Shown here: piece by piece, positions 1-5,753 of the stretch
How positions within the stretch are numbered: position 1 is the stretch's first letter
Layout of the letters: the number at the start of each line of letters is the position of its first letter
NCBI GenBank assembly: GCA_027489295.1
Contig: JAIYAA010000083.1
Span: 1 to 5,753, forward strand
From: Sphingomonadales bacterium
GTDB lineage: Bacteria > Pseudomonadota > Alphaproteobacteria > Sphingomonadales > Sphingomonadaceae
Length of the DNA: 5,753 bases
Reading direction: 5' to 3'
The notes under the pieces: generated by a model
Told to the model about the DNA's origin: nothing
The model's database searches: none
Seen by the model: only the letters and a program-made list of their open reading frames with translations
Translations under genes and position numbers: made by a program

Positions 1-279
1 GCGCTCGATCACGCGACGGTCCAGGCGCGCAGCGTGCTGTCCGACATGAAGCAGACGCTGGGCACCGATTGCGCGCGCCACGCCCGCCTGGTGGAACAGG
101 CGCGCGACCTGCGCGACGAACTCTCGGACATGATCGGCATCGCCGATTCCGCCTGCGAGCGCATCGTCTCGGCCGTCAGCCTCGCCAACGCGCTGCGCGT
201 CGCGACCGAGGAGGCCGCCGAGGGCACCGCGCCCGAAGCAGCCGTGGACGAAACCCCCGCCACGCGCGAGGCCGCATAA
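1..279 (+). CDS. DUF6468-like flagellar-cluster protein, C-terminal part only
   Basis: This frame is open from the first base of the window, so the gene starts upstream and only its last 92 residues are visible. They are mostly helical. The segment from the window edge to about residue 62 (QARSVLSDMK, then LVEQARDLRDELSDMIGIAD) resembles the conserved part of the alphaproteobacterial DUF6468 family, which has an N-terminal membrane segment followed by a coiled-coil-like helical domain. The last 25 or so residues are an acidic, alanine-rich tail. The family has no established biochemical role but is commonly encoded in flagellar clusters near fliM and motE. The downstream motE-like start overlaps this stop codon, which fits that setting and suggests translational coupling. 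The family assignment is from pattern memory; an unrelated coiled-coil flagellar protein is the main alternative. Confidence 0.6.
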   Translation, partial: ALDHATVQARSVLSDMKQTLGTDCARHARLVEQARDLRDELSDMIGIADSACERIVSAVSLANALRVATEEAAEGTAPEAAVDETPATREAA

Positions 280-842
280 TGGCCCGCCCTTCCCTGCTGC
301 TGCTGATGGCGGCCGCCTCGGCGATCGCCGCGGTCGCCAACGCGGCGAGCATCGCCACCGCCGATCAGGACGGCGCCGCCAAGACCCGGCTCGGCAACTC
401 GATCGAGCGTGACCTGAGCGCACGCGACCAGGAAGCGGCCAAGCGCCAGCGCGCGCTGGACCTGCGCGAGCAGGCGGCCAAGGCGGCCGAGCAGCGGCTC
501 GCCGCGGGCGTGGAGGCGCAGCAGAAGGACGGGGCGGCGGGCGCACCGGGTACCCCGGGCGCGCCTTCGCCCGTGGAAGCGCAGTTCGACGAACTCGCCC
601 GCATCTATCAGGCGATGAAGCCCGCCAAGGCGGCGGCGGTGTTCGAGCAGCTCGACATGGAAGTGCAGATGAAGGTGGCGCAGCGCATGCGGCCCGCCTC
701 CACCGCCGCGATCCTGGCGGCGATGTCGCCCAAGGGCGCGGCGTCGCTCAGCATGGCGCTCGCCCGCAAGAGCGCGGCGGCAAAGCCCGCGGCAGCACCG
801 GCGATGGCAGGCCCGGCCGGCACCGCGCGCAAGCCGAGCTGA
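279..842 (+). CDS. motE: MotE-like flagellar motor chaperone (MgtE_N-like domain)
   Basis: This 187-aa protein has the MotE layout. Residues 3-24 form a hydrophobic, alanine/leucine-rich signal or anchor segment, and residues 36-82 are a charged coiled coil. Residues 84-98 are a Gly/Ala/Pro linker. Residues 103-162 form an MgtE_N/MotE-type helical domain (ARIYQAMKPAKAAAVFEQLD, then a VAQRM.P...AAILAAMSP pattern), and an Ala/Pro-rich tail follows. In Sinorhizobium, MotE is a periplasmic chaperone for the motor protein MotC; the role here is inferred from that. The ATG at 279 was chosen because it overlaps the upstream stop (TAATG), has GAGG at 268-271 seven bases ahead, and puts the hydrophobic segment at the N-terminus. 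The same frame is open further upstream, but that extension is only an Arg-rich shadow of the preceding gene. No motC or motB is visible in the window. Confidence 0.75.
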   Translation: MARPSLLLLMAAASAIAAVANAASIATADQDGAAKTRLGNSIERDLSARDQEAAKRQRALDLREQAAKAAEQRLAAGVEAQQKDGAAGAPGTPGAPSPVEAQFDELARIYQAMKPAKAAAVFEQLDMEVQMKVAQRMRPASTAAILAAMSPKGAASLSMALARKSAAAKPAAAPAMAGPAGTARKPS

Positions 843-858
843 GCTGAGGCGCAGAAAC

Positions 859-898
859 GACGACCGGCATTCCCGCAGGCGCGGGAATGCCGGTCGTC
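859..898. terminator. Perfect 18-bp hairpin between convergent genes, probable bidirectional terminator
   Basis: Bases 859-876 (GACGACCGGCATTCCCGC) are exactly complementary to 881-898, with a 4-base loop AGGC. The hairpin starts 16 bases after the motE-like stop and ends 55 bases before the stop of the convergent FliL-like gene. On the minus strand the stem is followed by GTTTCTG, a modestly U-rich tail. On the plus strand the tail is TCGTCGCC, which is poor. Termination is therefore better supported for the FliL-like transcript. The core ATTCCCGC...GCGGGAAT also resembles dispersed palindromes found between genes in many GC-rich proteobacteria, so it may be a repeat copy acting as a terminator. 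Confidence 0.7.
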
Positions 899-953
899 TC
901 GTCGCCAGCGATAGAGAAGTGCCGGGGCCGGCGTGTGGCGGCAGTGCCGCGCC

Positions 954-1370
954 TCAGTTCTGCGAGGCGCCGACTTCCACGATCAGCACCCGGCTGACCT
1001 CCGGCGACGCCGTCTTCAGCGCGGCGGTCAGCGTCTTGTCGAGATCCGCGGCATTGACCGCGCGGAGAGCCGAGGCGTCGAGTCGCGCGAATTCCACCCC
1101 GCCGGCGATCGCCGCCATGCGCAGCGTCGGCATCGCCGCCGCCAGCTTTTCGGCCGTTTCGGCATCATGCGCTTCCAGCACCAGCTGGAAGTTGAGCGTG
1201 CCGGCGACGCGATCGGAATCGACGATCGGCACGGCGATCGGCTCCATCTTTACGAGATGCGGTTGCCCACCTTCACCACCCCCGCCGGAGGCCAGGGCAC
1301 GCCCCGCCGGCAATGGCGAGAGCGCTGCAGCCACCAGTCCGAGCATCGCCGATGTTCGCTTGCCGCGCAC
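954..1370 (-). CDS. Secreted FliL-like protein
   Basis: This is a 138-aa protein. Residues 1-27 are a signal peptide with basic MRGKR, a hydrophobic AMLGLVAAAL stretch and a likely cleavage ALA|S after residue 27. A Gly-rich stretch follows. Residues 39-137 resemble the periplasmic domain of FliL: a VKMEPIAVPIV strand, GTLNFQLVLEA, a helix with paired Glu/Ala (ETAEKLAAAMPTLRMAAIAG), and a closing SRVLIVEVGASQ segment like the family's C-terminal strand ending in Q. FliL supports stator function at the flagellar basal body, but it normally keeps an N-terminal membrane anchor, whereas this protein seems to be released into the periplasm. The GTG start is supported by AGGAGA six bases upstream and by the signal peptide beginning there. 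The neighbouring motE-like gene supports a flagellar link. The match is by motif pattern only; an unrelated small periplasmic protein remains possible. Confidence 0.6.
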   Translation of the reverse strand: MRGKRTSAMLGLVAAALSPLPAGRALASGGGGEGGQPHLVKMEPIAVPIVDSDRVAGTLNFQLVLEAHDAETAEKLAAAMPTLRMAAIAGGVEFARLDASALRAVNAADLDKTLTAALKTASPEVSRVLIVEVGASQN

Positions 1371-1376
1371 CGAATT

Positions 1377-1382
1377 TCTCCT
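1377..1382 (-). promoter_or_regulatory. Strong ribosome binding site for the FliL-like gene
   Basis: Read on the minus strand the sequence is AGGAGA followed by six bases (AATTCG) and GTG. This near-consensus site fixes the start at the GTG at 1370, where there is no nearby ATG with a comparable site. Confidence 0.75.
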
Positions 1383-1423
1383 GTTTCCGTGTGGTTCGGG
1401 CCGTCACGCAGCCACGCACGTCC

Positions 1424-1429
1424 TATAAA
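1424..1429 (+). promoter_or_regulatory. Possible -10 element upstream of the small membrane protein gene
   Basis: TATAAA stands in a locally AT-rich patch (1421-1458) of an otherwise very GC-rich window, about 28 bases before the ATG at 1458. No convincing -35 hexamer is found 16-18 bases upstream (the position holds CCGTCA), so the element is only suggestive. A short near-palindrome, TAAGCACTTA at 1437-1446, lies between it and the start codon. The same patch must also serve the divergent FliL-like gene, for which I found no clear promoter. Confidence 0.3.
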
Positions 1430-1457
1430 TAGAGGGTAAGCACTTAACGGAATCCAA

Positions 1458-1676
1458 ATGAGCCACGATCAACGCCCCTCCCGGATGCGCGTCGTCGCCG
1501 ATGCCGGCGCCGCGCGCGGCAACGCCGTCGACACCAAGACCGAGCAGACTGCCAAGGCCGGCGCGCCGGACGCCGCGGCGCCGGCGGGCCTGCCGATCGT
1601 GCCCGCACTCGTCTTCGTGATTTCCTGCGTGCTCGGCGGCGCGGCCGTCACCTATTTCGTGGCAGGGGCGCACTGA
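1458..1676 (+). CDS. Small single-pass membrane protein, unknown function
   Basis: This is a 72-aa protein that I do not recognise. Residues 1-45 are hydrophilic and look disordered: the start is basic (SHDQRPSRMRVV) and an Ala/Pro/Gly-rich stretch follows. Residues 46-69 are one hydrophobic segment (PIVPALVFVISCVLGGAAVT, then YFVA) that ends almost at the C-terminus (AH). Positive charges before the segment predict an N-in, C-out orientation, or a tail-anchored type. The ATG follows a weak GGAA at 1449-1452. The TGA stop overlaps the ATG of the next gene (TGATG), so the two are almost certainly cotranscribed and probably translationally coupled. Partnership with the secreted repeat protein downstream is an inference from that coupling. 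Coding is supported by the coupling and the coherent membrane segment, not by homology. Confidence 0.7.
   Translation: MSHDQRPSRMRVVADAGAARGNAVDTKTEQTAKAGAPDAAAPAGLPIVPALVFVISCVLGGAAVTYFVAGAH
1664..1668 (+). promoter_or_regulatory. Ribosome binding site for the repeat protein, inside the upstream gene
   Basis: AGGGG lies in the last codons of the 72-aa gene, seven bases before the ATG at 1676. It supports that start, with its 1-base overlap, as the true one, and fits coupled translation of the pair. Confidence 0.6.
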
Positions 1677-3496
1677 TGCGCCGATTGCTGATCGTCGCGC
1701 TGCTCGCCAGCACCGCCGCCGCACCGCCCAACGACCCTGCGCCTGCGCCCGCCGCCGGGCACGATGCTGCCGCGGCCGAGCATGGCGCCGATGCTACGAC
1801 GCCTGCCGCTGCGCCGTCTGAGGGCCATGCCGATCTGCCCCCCTTCGCCGCGATCCTCGCGCAGATGCCGACGATCACCGACAGCAAGGCCTGGCCGGCG
1901 CTGACCGAGGAAGAGGCCTGGGACGCGATCGTCCGCGCCAAGCCCGACGGACACCAGCTCGCCCGCTGGAACTATGCCGGATCGCTGATCCATCGCGGCA
2001 TGGGTGCCGAGGCGCTGGGCGTGCTGGAGACGATGGTCTCGGACGACGAGGATCTGGCGCTCGCCGCGCCCTTCCAGCTCGCCACCGGCGCCGCGCTGGC
2101 GATGATCGGCCATTACAAGGATGCCGTGCAGGCGCTCTCGCTCCCCGAGCTGGAGCATAATGCCGAGGCCTGTGCCTGGCGCGTCCGCGCGCTTGCCGGC
2201 ACCGGCGATGCCGCCGCCGCAGGCCGCCAGATCAACTGCGCGGTGCCCGCGATCAACGGCCGCACGCCGCAGGAGCGCAAGCCCTTCACGCTGGCCGCCG
2301 CCCGCGGCGCGATCGCGGTCGGACAGGGCAAGCCGGCGATTGCCTGGCTGAAGCTGTTCGGCGAGCAGGATGCGCAGGCCAATCTGCTGCGTGGCAAGGC
2401 GCTGCTGGCGTCCGGCGATCCCGCGGAGGGGCTGTTCCGCCTTTCCCGCGCCGAGCTCAGCGGCACGCCTGAGGTGCAGGCCGAGGCCAAGCTCGCGCGC
2501 GTCGAAGGCGAACTGAAGCTGCATCGCATCGATCCCAAGGAGGGCATCAAGCAGCTGGAGGCGCTGCGCTATGGCTGGCGCGGCGATATGGTCGAGCAGG
2601 GTGCGCTGCGGCTGGAATATCAGCTGGCACAGGGCGAGAACGACCATCGCTCGGCGCTGCGCAGCGCAGCCACGCTGTTCCGCTTCTTCCGCCCCGACGG
2701 CGATTCGGCGGTGATGCTCAAGCAGATCCAGGGCTGGCTGGCCGAGATGCTGGCACCCGACAGCGGCACGCCGCTGCCCGAGGCCGCGGGCCTTTACTGG
2801 GACTATAAGGAGCTGGCCCCCGCCGGTGCCGAGGGCGACGCGCTGGCGGTGCGCCTCGCCACCCGGCTGGAAGATGCCGGGCTCTATCCGCGCGCGGCGG
2901 AACTGCTGCAATATCAGCTGCTGCAGCGCCGGCAGGACGTGGCGCAGGGCCCGCTCTCGGTGAAGGTCGCGACGCTGTTCATTCTCTCCGGGGATCCGGT
3001 GAAGGCGCTCGATACCCTCCGCGTCACCGAACAGCCGAGCTATTCGGACGGGATGCGCTCCGATCGCAAGCGGATCGAGGCGGTCGCGCTCTACAAGCTC
3101 GGCCGCGAGGCGGCGGCAATGGCGGCACTAGACGGCGTGCCCGGAGGCGCCGGCGTGCGCAGCGAAATCCACTGGCGTACCCGCAACTGGGGCTCGTTCG
3201 TTACCGAGAACGAGGCCACCCTCCCCGCGCCCGGCGCACTCACCCCGCCCGCCCAGGCGATCGTGCTGCGCCAGGCAGTGGCGCTGGCGATGCTGAACCA
3301 GGAGCCGAAGCTGCAGGCGCTGCGCGCGCGCTACGCCGCGGCGTTCAAGCCGCTGCCGAGCGCGCAGGCGTTCGACCTGCTCACCCAGCCCGCTCAGTCG
3401 ATCGACCCCGCCCGGATCAGCAAGGCGATGGCGGCGATCCCCGCCGCCAGCCCCACCGGCGTGATCGGCGACCTGCTCGACGTTACTACAGGCTGA
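1676..3496 (+). CDS. Secreted helical-repeat (TPR-like) protein, possible flagellar accessory
   Basis: This is a 606-aa protein with a signal peptide at residues 1-16 (MRRLLIVALLASTAAA, basic then hydrophobic, Ala cleavage). A low-complexity Ala/Pro linker with scattered His (29, 36, 51) runs to about residue 53. The remainder is almost all helical and carries TPR-like helix pairs, for example around residues 95-122 (WNYAGSLIHRGMGAEALGVLE), 134-155 (LATGAALAMIGHYKDAVQAL), 237-262 (LLRGKALLASGDPAEGLFRLSRAEL), 401-425 and 430-450 (VATLFILSGDPVKALDTLRV), and 466-490. No catalytic motif is visible, so a protein-binding scaffold in the periplasm is likely. It is coupled to the membrane protein upstream and lies near motE- and fliL-like genes. 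By analogy with MotE and MotC a motor role is possible, but I see no direct MotC similarity, and the usual MotC is shorter. Its 3' end overlaps the receptor gene by 11 bp. Confidence 0.75.
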   Translation: MRRLLIVALLASTAAAPPNDPAPAPAAGHDAAAAEHGADATTPAAAPSEGHADLPPFAAILAQMPTITDSKAWPALTEEEAWDAIVRAKPDGHQLARWNYAGSLIHRGMGAEALGVLETMVSDDEDLALAAPFQLATGAALAMIGHYKDAVQALSLPELEHNAEACAWRVRALAGTGDAAAAGRQINCAVPAINGRTPQERKPFTLAAARGAIAVGQGKPAIAWLKLFGEQDAQANLLRGKALLASGDPAEGLFRLSRAELSGTPEVQAEAKLARVEGELKLHRIDPKEGIKQLEALRYGWRGDMVEQGALRLEYQLAQGENDHRSALRSAATLFRFFRPDGDSAVMLKQIQGWLAEMLAPDSGTPLPEAAGLYWDYKELAPAGAEGDALAVRLATRLEDAGLYPRAAELLQYQLLQRRQDVAQGPLSVKVATLFILSGDPVKALDTLRVTEQPSYSDGMRSDRKRIEAVALYKLGREAAAMAALDGVPGGAGVRSEIHWRTRNWGSFVTENEATLPAPGALTPPAQAIVLRQAVALAMLNQEPKLQALRARYAAAFKPLPSAQAFDLLTQPAQSIDPARISKAMAAIPAASPTGVIGDLLDVTTG

Positions 3497-5657
3497 AGCG
3501 CAGCGTCGCCCGCAGGTCGCGTCCAGCGAGCGGCGCATAGTCCTTCAGATAGCTGGTCGCGCGCCGGGCATCGACGTCGAACAGGTTGTTCGCCGACAGC
3601 GTGAGCGTGGTTCCCGGCATCGTCGGGAACGGCTTCACGCTCAGCGTCGCATTGACCATCGTATAGGGCGCGGTGCGCGTTTCGAACGCGGCGATGCGGT
3701 CCTGCACGAAGACATGCTCGGCCTCCAGCCGGCCAGTGACCCGATCCGACTGCGCCTCGATCCCGCCCAGCACCCGCATCGCCGGGATCCGCGGCGCCGG
3801 GCCCTGATCGACGATGTTGGCATGAACATAGTCGCCCAGCGCATCGAGGTTGACCGTGTAGCCGCCAACCTGCGCCAGCCGCACCGATCCTTCCGCCTCG
3901 AACCCGTAATAGCGCGCGTCGCGCTGGGTGAACTGGAAGCAGGGCAAATCGACCGTCCGCCCGCTCGGCGCGGCGGCAGCGGCGCAAACCGCCGAATCGG
4001 TCTCGGCATCGCTGATATAGTTGGAGAAGGTGGTGTAGTAGGCCGAGGCATCGAAGCTGTAGCCGTCGCCATGCGCGTGCAGTGTCGCCTCCAGGCCCCA
4101 GCTCTTCTCCAGCCGGAAATTGGGGTTGCCCAGCTCATAGGCCTCGGTGCCGGCATGGGCACCGTTGGCGAACAATTCCTCGGCCGAGGGCGCGCGCTCG
4201 GTGTGCGACAGGTTGAGCCCGATCCGCACGTCGCGGCTCAGGCCATAGGACGCGCCGACCGAGCCCGACAACGCCTCGAAATGCCGCGATCCGTCGAAGA
4301 AGCGCAGGTCGCCCTGCACCGGATCGGCGGACAGATCGGTGAACTCGTAGCGCACGCCCGCCTCGGCCTTGAGCGCCCCCATGTCGAGCTGCTGCAGCGT
4401 GAACAGGCCGACCTGCTCGGTCTTGTTCTTCGGCAGGAACGCCTCGTCGCCCTTCACGTCGAAGTCGCGCGCGAAATACTGGACGCCGCTCGCCCCCTTC
4501 CAGGCGCCGCGATCGGCCTGGACCAGCTCCAGCCGGCCCTCCAGTCCCTTGTTGTAGAAGGCCGTGCCGATCCCGCCGTCCGGCTCAAGCTCGAAGTGCC
4601 GATAGGCGGCATAGCCGGCGCGCAGCCGCACCTTCTGCAGGATGCCGCCGCCGGTATCCGCCTCGGCGCGCAGATCGAGCCGGTTCTGCACCACGCTCAG
4701 TCGCGGCGATTCCTGCCCGTCGCCGGGCTGGGTCGCGAAGCGGATCGGCACCCCGTACAGGCTGTCATAATGGCTGTAGGCGATGCCGAGCGTACCGCCA
4801 TCGGTGACGATCGCCGCGCCCGCCCCGGCGGTCCAGGTCTTGGCGGCGGTGTTGGGCAGGCGGTTCTTCACCGCGGCGTTGGCGGCGAAGTCGATTGGAT
4901 CGGGATCGTTCGGATCGGCGGGCAGCGCCGCGCTGGCCAGCGCCTCGCGCCGCTTGGCCGGGGTGAGCGCGTAGCCGCCGATCTTCAGGTCGTCGGACTT
5001 GGAATAGGAGCCGTCGGCATGCAGCACGAGATGGCTGCCCACCGCCACGTCCCCGGCACCGCCTACCGACCGCTCGTTGGCCGCCGAGCCATAGGTGGCG
5101 ATGCTGCTCAACCGGTAGCCCTTTTCCGGCACGCTGCGCGGGATGCGGCTGTCGATCACGTTGACCACGCCACCCATCGCCGACGAACCGAACAGCAGAG
5201 CCGACGGGCCACGCAGCACCTCGACCCGCTCGGCGAGCAGCGGATCGATGATCACGGCATGATCGGCCGAGGTATTGGAAACGTCGATCGAACCGATGCC
5301 GTCGGTAAGGATGCGGACACGCTCGCCCTGGAAGCCGCGCAGGATCGGCCGCGAGGCGCTGGGGCCGAACGAGCTCGCCGAAACGCCCGGCTGGTGCGCG
5401 AGCGTCTCGCCGATCGTCGGGCGAAGGCTTCGGGTCAGTTCCTCGCCGGTCACGACCGAGGTGCCCGACAGGACGTCGGTTTCGCTCTGGCGATAGGGCG
5501 CGGAGACGATGATGTTCACGCCCTGCTGCGCCTGGGCCGGATCGCTCTTCGCCTGTGCGGGCGCGTCGCGCGCCGGAACGATGGGATCCGGATCGGCCCA
5601 TGCGGAAGCCGGCAGCAGAACGATCGAACAGGAGGCGAGGAGTACGCGACGCGACAT
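3486..5657 (-). CDS. znuD: ZnuD-like TonB-dependent outer-membrane receptor, probably for zinc
   Basis: This is a complete 723-aa receptor that would import a metal or metal chelate across the outer membrane using TonB energy. Residues 1-21 are a signal peptide (cleavage AWA|D). The TonB box is near 48-53 (NIIVSA). The plug covers about 60-170, with SASRPILRGFQGERVRILTDG, the DHAVIIDPLLAERVEVLRGP segment and GGVVNVID. The barrel runs to the C-terminal strand LRATLRFSL. The FGPSASRP...RILTDGIGS...DHA plug pattern and the DDLKIGGYA segment match what I recall of the ZnuD zinc-receptor family. A conserved HTERAPSAEELFANGAHAGT segment is at 485-504. Thirteen His are spread out, with no His-rich loop. 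Cys558 and Cys573 may form a loop disulfide. The ATG at 5657 was preferred over a TTG at 5720 because it starts the signal peptide. The substrate is inferred; copper or siderophore uptake are alternatives. Confidence 0.85.
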   Translation of the reverse strand: MSRRVLLASCSIVLLPASAWADPDPIVPARDAPAQAKSDPAQAQQGVNIIVSAPYRQSETDVLSGTSVVTGEELTRSLRPTIGETLAHQPGVSASSFGPSASRPILRGFQGERVRILTDGIGSIDVSNTSADHAVIIDPLLAERVEVLRGPSALLFGSSAMGGVVNVIDSRIPRSVPEKGYRLSSIATYGSAANERSVGGAGDVAVGSHLVLHADGSYSKSDDLKIGGYALTPAKRREALASAALPADPNDPDPIDFAANAAVKNRLPNTAAKTWTAGAGAAIVTDGGTLGIAYSHYDSLYGVPIRFATQPGDGQESPRLSVVQNRLDLRAEADTGGGILQKVRLRAGYAAYRHFELEPDGGIGTAFYNKGLEGRLELVQADRGAWKGASGVQYFARDFDVKGDEAFLPKNKTEQVGLFTLQQLDMGALKAEAGVRYEFTDLSADPVQGDLRFFDGSRHFEALSGSVGASYGLSRDVRIGLNLSHTERAPSAEELFANGAHAGTEAYELGNPNFRLEKSWGLEATLHAHGDGYSFDASAYYTTFSNYISDAETDSAVCAAAAAPSGRTVDLPCFQFTQRDARYYGFEAEGSVRLAQVGGYTVNLDALGDYVHANIVDQGPAPRIPAMRVLGGIEAQSDRVTGRLEAEHVFVQDRIAAFETRTAPYTMVNATLSVKPFPTMPGTTLTLSANNLFDVDARRATSYLKDYAPLAGRDLRATLRFSL

Positions 5658-5703
5658 CAGGTTCCGCTTTCTGAAGGGAGAATGACGCGAGGATGTATCG
5701 GCG

Positions 5704-5720
5704 ATGTTATATGGTATCAA
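5704..5720 (-). promoter_or_regulatory. Candidate Zur box and promoter of the receptor gene
   Basis: The plus-strand sequence ATGTTATATGGTATCAA starts with ATGTTATA, identical to one half of the enterobacterial-type Zur box (ATGTTATA, one base, TATAACAT). The other half (GGTATCAA) matches at 4 of 8 positions, so the palindrome is degenerate. It lies 46 bases upstream of the ATG at 5657. Read on the minus strand the same bases give TTGATA, close to a -35, and TATAAC, close to a -10, though not correctly spaced as one pair. Repressor binding would thus cover the likely promoter. A zinc-responsive repressor on a ZnuD-like gene is biologically consistent, but the site call rests on one good half. 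Confidence 0.4.
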
Positions 5721-5753
5721 GGGAATTATGCTGCGATGCCATGCGGATCGGCA

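Noticed and set aside
1393..1412. GG-N10-GC spacing suggesting a sigma-54 flagellar promoter
   Set aside because: Only the GG and GC dinucleotides match; the rest of the TGGCAC and TTGC elements is absent, and such dinucleotides are frequent by chance in GC-rich DNA.
919..1439. Two plus-strand open frames opposite the FliL-like gene
   Set aside because: The translations are low-complexity Ser/Ala- or Arg/His-rich and lack RBS support, while the minus-strand gene has a strong RBS, signal peptide and family-like domain.
1652..2911. A 419-aa open frame on the minus strand opposite the repeat protein
   Set aside because: Its translation is Arg/Gln/Gly-rich with no domain pattern and lies antisense to a gene with a signal peptide, coupling and an RBS. 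Long antisense frames are expected at this GC content.
3602..3643. Nested inverted repeat: TGAGCGTG/CACGCTCA enclosing GTTCCCG/CGGGAAC
   Set aside because: It lies inside the receptor coding sequence over two similar beta-strand codings (LSVK and LTLS), the outer arms are offset by a bulge, and no U-tract follows. Coincidence is the simpler explanation.
5628..5639. Lipobox-like LASC in the receptor signal peptide (residues 7-10)
   Set aside because: The hydrophobic stretch before the Cys is too short and continues past it to a normal AWA cleavage site; TonB-dependent receptors are not expected to be lipoproteins.
5658..5720. A 21-residue N-terminal extension of the receptor from a TTG at 5720
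   Set aside because: The extension would bury the signal peptide inside the protein and lies over the candidate operator and promoter. The ATG at 5657 begins a normal signal peptide.
5728..5753. Possible start of a divergent plus-strand gene (ATG at 5728 after GGGA)
   Set aside because: Only eight codons fit before the window ends and the RBS spacing is too short, so coding cannot be judged.

Overview
The window looks like a piece of an alphaproteobacterial chromosome, most likely a sphingomonad. Coding DNA is very GC-rich throughout and genes are packed with 1-nt stop/start overlaps. The left side pairs a DUF6468-like protein with a MotE-like protein, a combination known from alphaproteobacterial flagellar clusters, and the right side carries a large TonB-dependent receptor of the kind abundant in sphingomonads. 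The assignment rests on protein character and gene order; I could not run a database search.

Region by region. (1) Bases 1-842, + strand: the 3' end of a DUF6468-like gene overlaps by one base (TAATG) a motE-like gene, so the two are probably the tail of a flagellar operon. (2) Bases 843-953: a perfect 18-bp hairpin lies between this operon and a convergent gene. (3) Bases 954-1370, - strand: a small secreted protein with a FliL-like periplasmic domain, starting at GTG behind a clear AGGAGA. (4) Bases 1371-1457: a relatively AT-rich divergent promoter region. (5) Bases 1458-3496, + strand: a two-gene unit, a 72-aa single-pass membrane protein overlapping (TGATG) a 606-aa secreted helical-repeat (TPR-like) protein. 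(6) Bases 3486-5657, - strand: a complete 723-aa ZnuD-like TonB-dependent receptor whose 3' end overlaps the repeat-protein gene by 11 bp. A Zur-box-like sequence lies just upstream of it.

How the parts may work together. MotE is known in rhizobia as a chaperone of the periplasmic motor protein MotC. Here a MotE-like protein, a FliL-like periplasmic protein, a small membrane protein and a large periplasmic repeat protein lie together, so a motor-associated periplasmic module is a reasonable but unproven inference. The receptor appears to be a separate zinc-uptake gene that marks the end of the flagellar neighbourhood. No RNA genes, insertion sequences, CRISPR arrays or attachment sites were seen, and no stretch over 300 bases lacks a gene.
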